NCBI GenBank assembly: GCA_030147225.1
Contig: JASLAI010000053.1
Location: 1-7,462 of the forward strand
Length of the DNA: 7,462 bases
Direction of reading: 5' to 3'
Origin: Planococcus sp. (in: firmicutes)
Lineage (GTDB): Bacteria > Bacillota > Bacilli > Bacillales_A > Planococcaceae
Part shown: in pieces, positions 5,371 to 7,462 of the stretch
How positions within the stretch are numbered: position 1 is the first letter of the stretch
Layout of the letters: each line of letters starts with the position of its first letter
Translations under genes and position numbers: made by a program
The notes under the pieces: generated by a model
Database searches by the model: none
Told to the model about the DNA's origin: nothing
The model's input: only the letters and a program-made list of their open reading frames with translations

Positions 5371-6735
5371 TTAAACGAATAAATGACCGAACAACACAAG
5401 AATCGGCAAAGTGATGATGGTGCGCAAAACGAAGATCACTGCCAGTTCCCAGAATTTCACCGGAATGTTCGAACGCAGGATTAAAATCCCGATTTCAGAC
5501 ATATAAATGATTTGCGTCAAGGAAACTCCAGCTAGTACAAAGCGGGTCAATTCACTTTCAATGCCGCTTCCGAGTACGGCAGGCAGGAACATGTCTGCAA
5601 ACCCGACGAGGAACGTTGGAGCTGCTGCAGCCGCTTCTGGCAATCCCATTAAAGTAAGTACGGGAATTAGCGGGTAAGAGATGATTTGGAAAAGCGGCGT
5701 ATACTCTGCCACAATCAAAGCCACTGTTCCAAGAGCCATAACAAGTGGAATCAATGCGAGCCAGATATCGAGTACAGTTTCAATTCCAATCTGTGCCAAT
5801 CTTTTTGGGCTGGCGGCACCGGCCGCTTTACGACGGGCTTCGTCGTAGCCCCATTTAAACACGGATACTCCTTCAGGAATGGCATCATCGATTTGTTTGC
5901 CGACCGGTGCGTAGTACTCATCTGTTTTTCGGGACAGCGGTGGAATACGCGGCATAATGACGGCTGCTACTAAACAAGCAACCGATACGGCCAGATAAAA
6001 TGGCAAGAACAAATGGCCGATGCCGACAACATTTGCGACAACCAAACTGAAAGCAACAGACGCAATCGAGAAAGTAGTAGCGATAACGGAAGCTTCACGT
6101 TGAGTGTAATAACCTTCGTCGTATTGCTTCATGGTCACCAATACCCCAACAGGTGCTGCGCCCATCCAAGATGCCATGGCGTCAATCGATGAACGGCCTG
6201 GCAACGTGAAGACCGGTCGCATGATTTTATTGACTAAGGTGCCGACAAACTCCATTAAACCGAATTCTACTAATAAAGGCAGCAGAATGCCGGCAAACAA
6301 GAACCAAGTCAGCAAGACAGGTGCCAAGTCATAAAGAACGACACCGCCCGTATTCCGCGAGGCAATCGCTTCAGGTCCGATTTCGTAAAAAGCCATGATG
6401 CCGAATGAAAAGGCAAGGACGCGTACAATCAGACCGAACGGACCGTTGATGAATGTAGCGCGAAGGAAAGGCGAGTTCTGGACAAAAGCTGGTTTTATGG
6501 CAGTCGCTGCTAGGCTGGCGATTGCTGAGAAGCCCAGCAGAATAACAATGAATGCTGGAATAACTTCGCCGAACGTGCTCAGCAGGAATGAAGCCAGGAG
6601 GCCGACTCCGATGGTCACTTCGCCATTATAAGAGATGGGGCATAGGAATAGTAAGGCGCCGATAAGGGAAGGAACTAAAAATTTCCACGTATCTGCCGGT
6701 TCAATGGCTTTTTTCTTGCTTTGAATCATGGTCAT
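5371..6735 (-). CDS. yjiH: YjiH family membrane protein with nucleoside-recognition (Gate) domain
   Basis: A 454-residue polytopic membrane protein of the YjiH family, with the Gate/nucleoside-recognition fold also found in spore-maturation and FeoB/concentrative-transporter proteins. The first hydrophobic block (about 18-80) begins with WKFLVPSLIGALLFLCPISY. The Gate region lies at about 140-260 with FTLPGRSSIDAMASWMGAAP (176-195), GVLVTMKQYDEGYYTQREAS (197-216) and following helices. A cytoplasmic loop (about 264-312) is charged, and the last third has LVGFADMFLPAVLGSGIESE (376-395) and SEIGILILRSNIPVKFWEL. ATG 6735 is preferred over ATG 6729 because GGGGGG (6743-6748) is 7 bases upstream. 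It overlaps the end of the regulator gene by 35 bp, which implies coupled expression. Transport is inferred; the substrate is unknown. In E. coli yjiH lies beside iadA, a dipeptidase gene, which hints at peptide or amino-acid metabolism. A terminator follows at once. Confidence 0.9.
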   Translation of the reverse strand: MTMIQSKKKAIEPADTWKFLVPSLIGALLFLCPISYNGEVTIGVGLLASFLLSTFGEVIPAFIVILLGFSAIASLAATAIKPAFVQNSPFLRATFINGPFGLIVRVLAFSFGIMAFYEIGPEAIASRNTGGVVLYDLAPVLLTWFLFAGILLPLLVEFGLMEFVGTLVNKIMRPVFTLPGRSSIDAMASWMGAAPVGVLVTMKQYDEGYYTQREASVIATTFSIASVAFSLVVANVVGIGHLFLPFYLAVSVACLVAAVIMPRIPPLSRKTDEYYAPVGKQIDDAIPEGVSVFKWGYDEARRKAAGAASPKRLAQIGIETVLDIWLALIPLVMALGTVALIVAEYTPLFQIISYPLIPVLTLMGLPEAAAAAPTFLVGFADMFLPAVLGSGIESELTRFVLAGVSLTQIIYMSEIGILILRSNIPVKFWELAVIFVLRTIITLPILVLFGHLFV

Positions 6736-7462
6736 GTAAATTCCCCCCAGGTAATGTACTTGTGTATTTCTTCAGTTTACGGACGACCGATGGCTGGCTG
6801 ATGCCCAGGATATTGGCCATCTCAGTGGTTGTCCGGTAGCGCTTTTGCGCATTCAACAGCACTTTCTTTTCGACGGATTCCAAAATATGCGGAAGCGTTT
6901 GGCCATCGAGTTCAAGTCCGATGCGTTCATCCGAATCTGGCTGATGGGTGATGGGCAAGTCGTTGAGTGTGATCAGCGGCGACTCGCTTTCGATAAAGCT
7001 GCGTTCCAGTACATTGCGCAACTCACGGAAATTGCCTTTCCAAGACAGCTGCAGCAAATGGAAGTACAAGTCGTCAGAAACTGTTTTCTGTGTGCGATAG
7101 TTGTCGTTTAGTTCTGCCAGAAAACGACCGATGGCCTGATCTAAATCGTCCGGCCTTTCTCTCAGCGGCTTTAGCTCGATTGGTGCTAAATGCAGCAAAT
7201 AAAACAGATCTTCTCTAAAATGACCGGAAGCAACAGCTTCTTCAATCGAAGTATGGGTGATTGCGATAATCCGGACAGTATTAGGCTGCTTTAAAATCTT
7301 AAACAGTGCTGCCTGTGAAGCACAAGACAGCTGATCAATTTCATTGAGAACCAAAGTACCTCCAGCAGCCAAGCTCATATACCCTTCCTTTTCCAAGCCT
7401 GTAAAGCTAATTTCGAATACCGATTCGGGTATGGCGCTGCAATGGACTTCGATAAAAGCAGC
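6701..7462 (-). CDS. TyrR-like regulator with degenerate sigma-54-type AAA+ domain, 5' end outside window
   Basis: Only the C-terminal 253 residues are in the window; the frame stays open to the right edge. Residues about 1-155 are the second half of a bacterial enhancer-binding AAA+ domain (FIEVHCSAIPES, GGTLVLNEIDQL, FREDLFYLLHL, LRERPDDL, WKGNFRELRNVLERSF). Residues about 190-233 are a Fis/TyrR-type helix-turn-helix (ANILGISQPSVVRKLKKY). Several key ATPase and sigma-54 contact residues are altered: the GAFTGA loop reads EGYMSL with about ten residues missing before GGTL, Walker B Asp is Asn (N40 of the fragment), sensor I Asn is His (H70) and the second arginine finger is Leu (L89 or L90). 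It thus resembles TyrR, which works with the housekeeping polymerase. The sensing domain, Walker A and true start lie beyond the window. A TTG at 7396 is not the start, because homology continues upstream. It probably controls the overlapping yjiH-like gene. Confidence 0.9.
   Translation of the reverse strand, partial: AAFIEVHCSAIPESVFEISFTGLEKEGYMSLAAGGTLVLNEIDQLSCASQAALFKILKQPNTVRIIAITHTSIEEAVASGHFREDLFYLLHLAPIELKPLRERPDDLDQAIGRFLAELNDNYRTQKTVSDDLYFHLLQLSWKGNFRELRNVLERSFIESESPLITLNDLPITHQPDSDERIGLELDGQTLPHILESVEKKVLLNAQKRYRTTTEMANILGISQPSVVRKLKKYTSTLPGGNLHDHDSKQEKSH

Noticed and set aside
6736..6800. Sigma-54 (-24/-12) promoter for the yjiH-like gene
   Set aside because: No GG-N10-GC element of the right form was seen; the region is also coding sequence of the regulator.
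7394..7396. TTG as the start of the AAA+ regulator
   Set aside because: Translation upstream to 7462 stays open and matches the conserved AAA+ segment, so the gene extends beyond the window.

Overview
The window looks like chromosomal DNA from a low-GC Gram-positive bacterium of the Bacillales, probably near Planococcaceae or Bacillaceae. Several things point there: strong AGGAGG-type ribosome binding sites, GTG and TTG starts, Rho-independent terminators, and an amidohydrolase that reads like Bacillus subtilis AmhX. The family placement is an inference. I see no tRNA, rRNA, CRISPR array, insertion sequence or phage gene.

Left part (1-2140, + strand): a TetR-family regulator is followed by a MATE multidrug/Na+ or H+ antiporter of the MepA-like branch, and the pair ends at a strong terminator. 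The intergenic gap holds repeated TGGTT/AACCA elements that could be operator DNA. Next come two small unrecognised multi-pass membrane proteins in tandem (2265-2874) and then an M20 peptidase-family amidohydrolase, amhX (3048-4175).

Middle part (4176-5360): a 32-residue single-span membrane protein (4273-4371) has its own strong ribosome binding site and ends at a bidirectional terminator shared with a convergent membrane protein on the minus strand (4444-4755). A divergent gene (4946-5230, TTG start) encodes an unusual small protein joining an N-terminal membrane segment to an excisionase/MerR-like DNA-binding-type domain. It converges on the next minus-strand operon through another bidirectional terminator.

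Right part (5371-7462, - strand): the 3' part of a regulator with a sigma-54-type AAA+ domain and a TyrR-like helix-turn-helix overlaps by 35 bp a YjiH-family 'Gate'-domain membrane protein, so the two are almost certainly co-transcribed and translationally coupled. The AAA+ domain is clearly degenerate: GAFTGA is lost, Walker B Asp is changed to Asn, and sensor I and one arginine finger are changed. It probably does not activate sigma-54 polymerase and may work like TyrR. This is the most notable observation in the window. The rest is ordinary genome with several under-described small membrane proteins.
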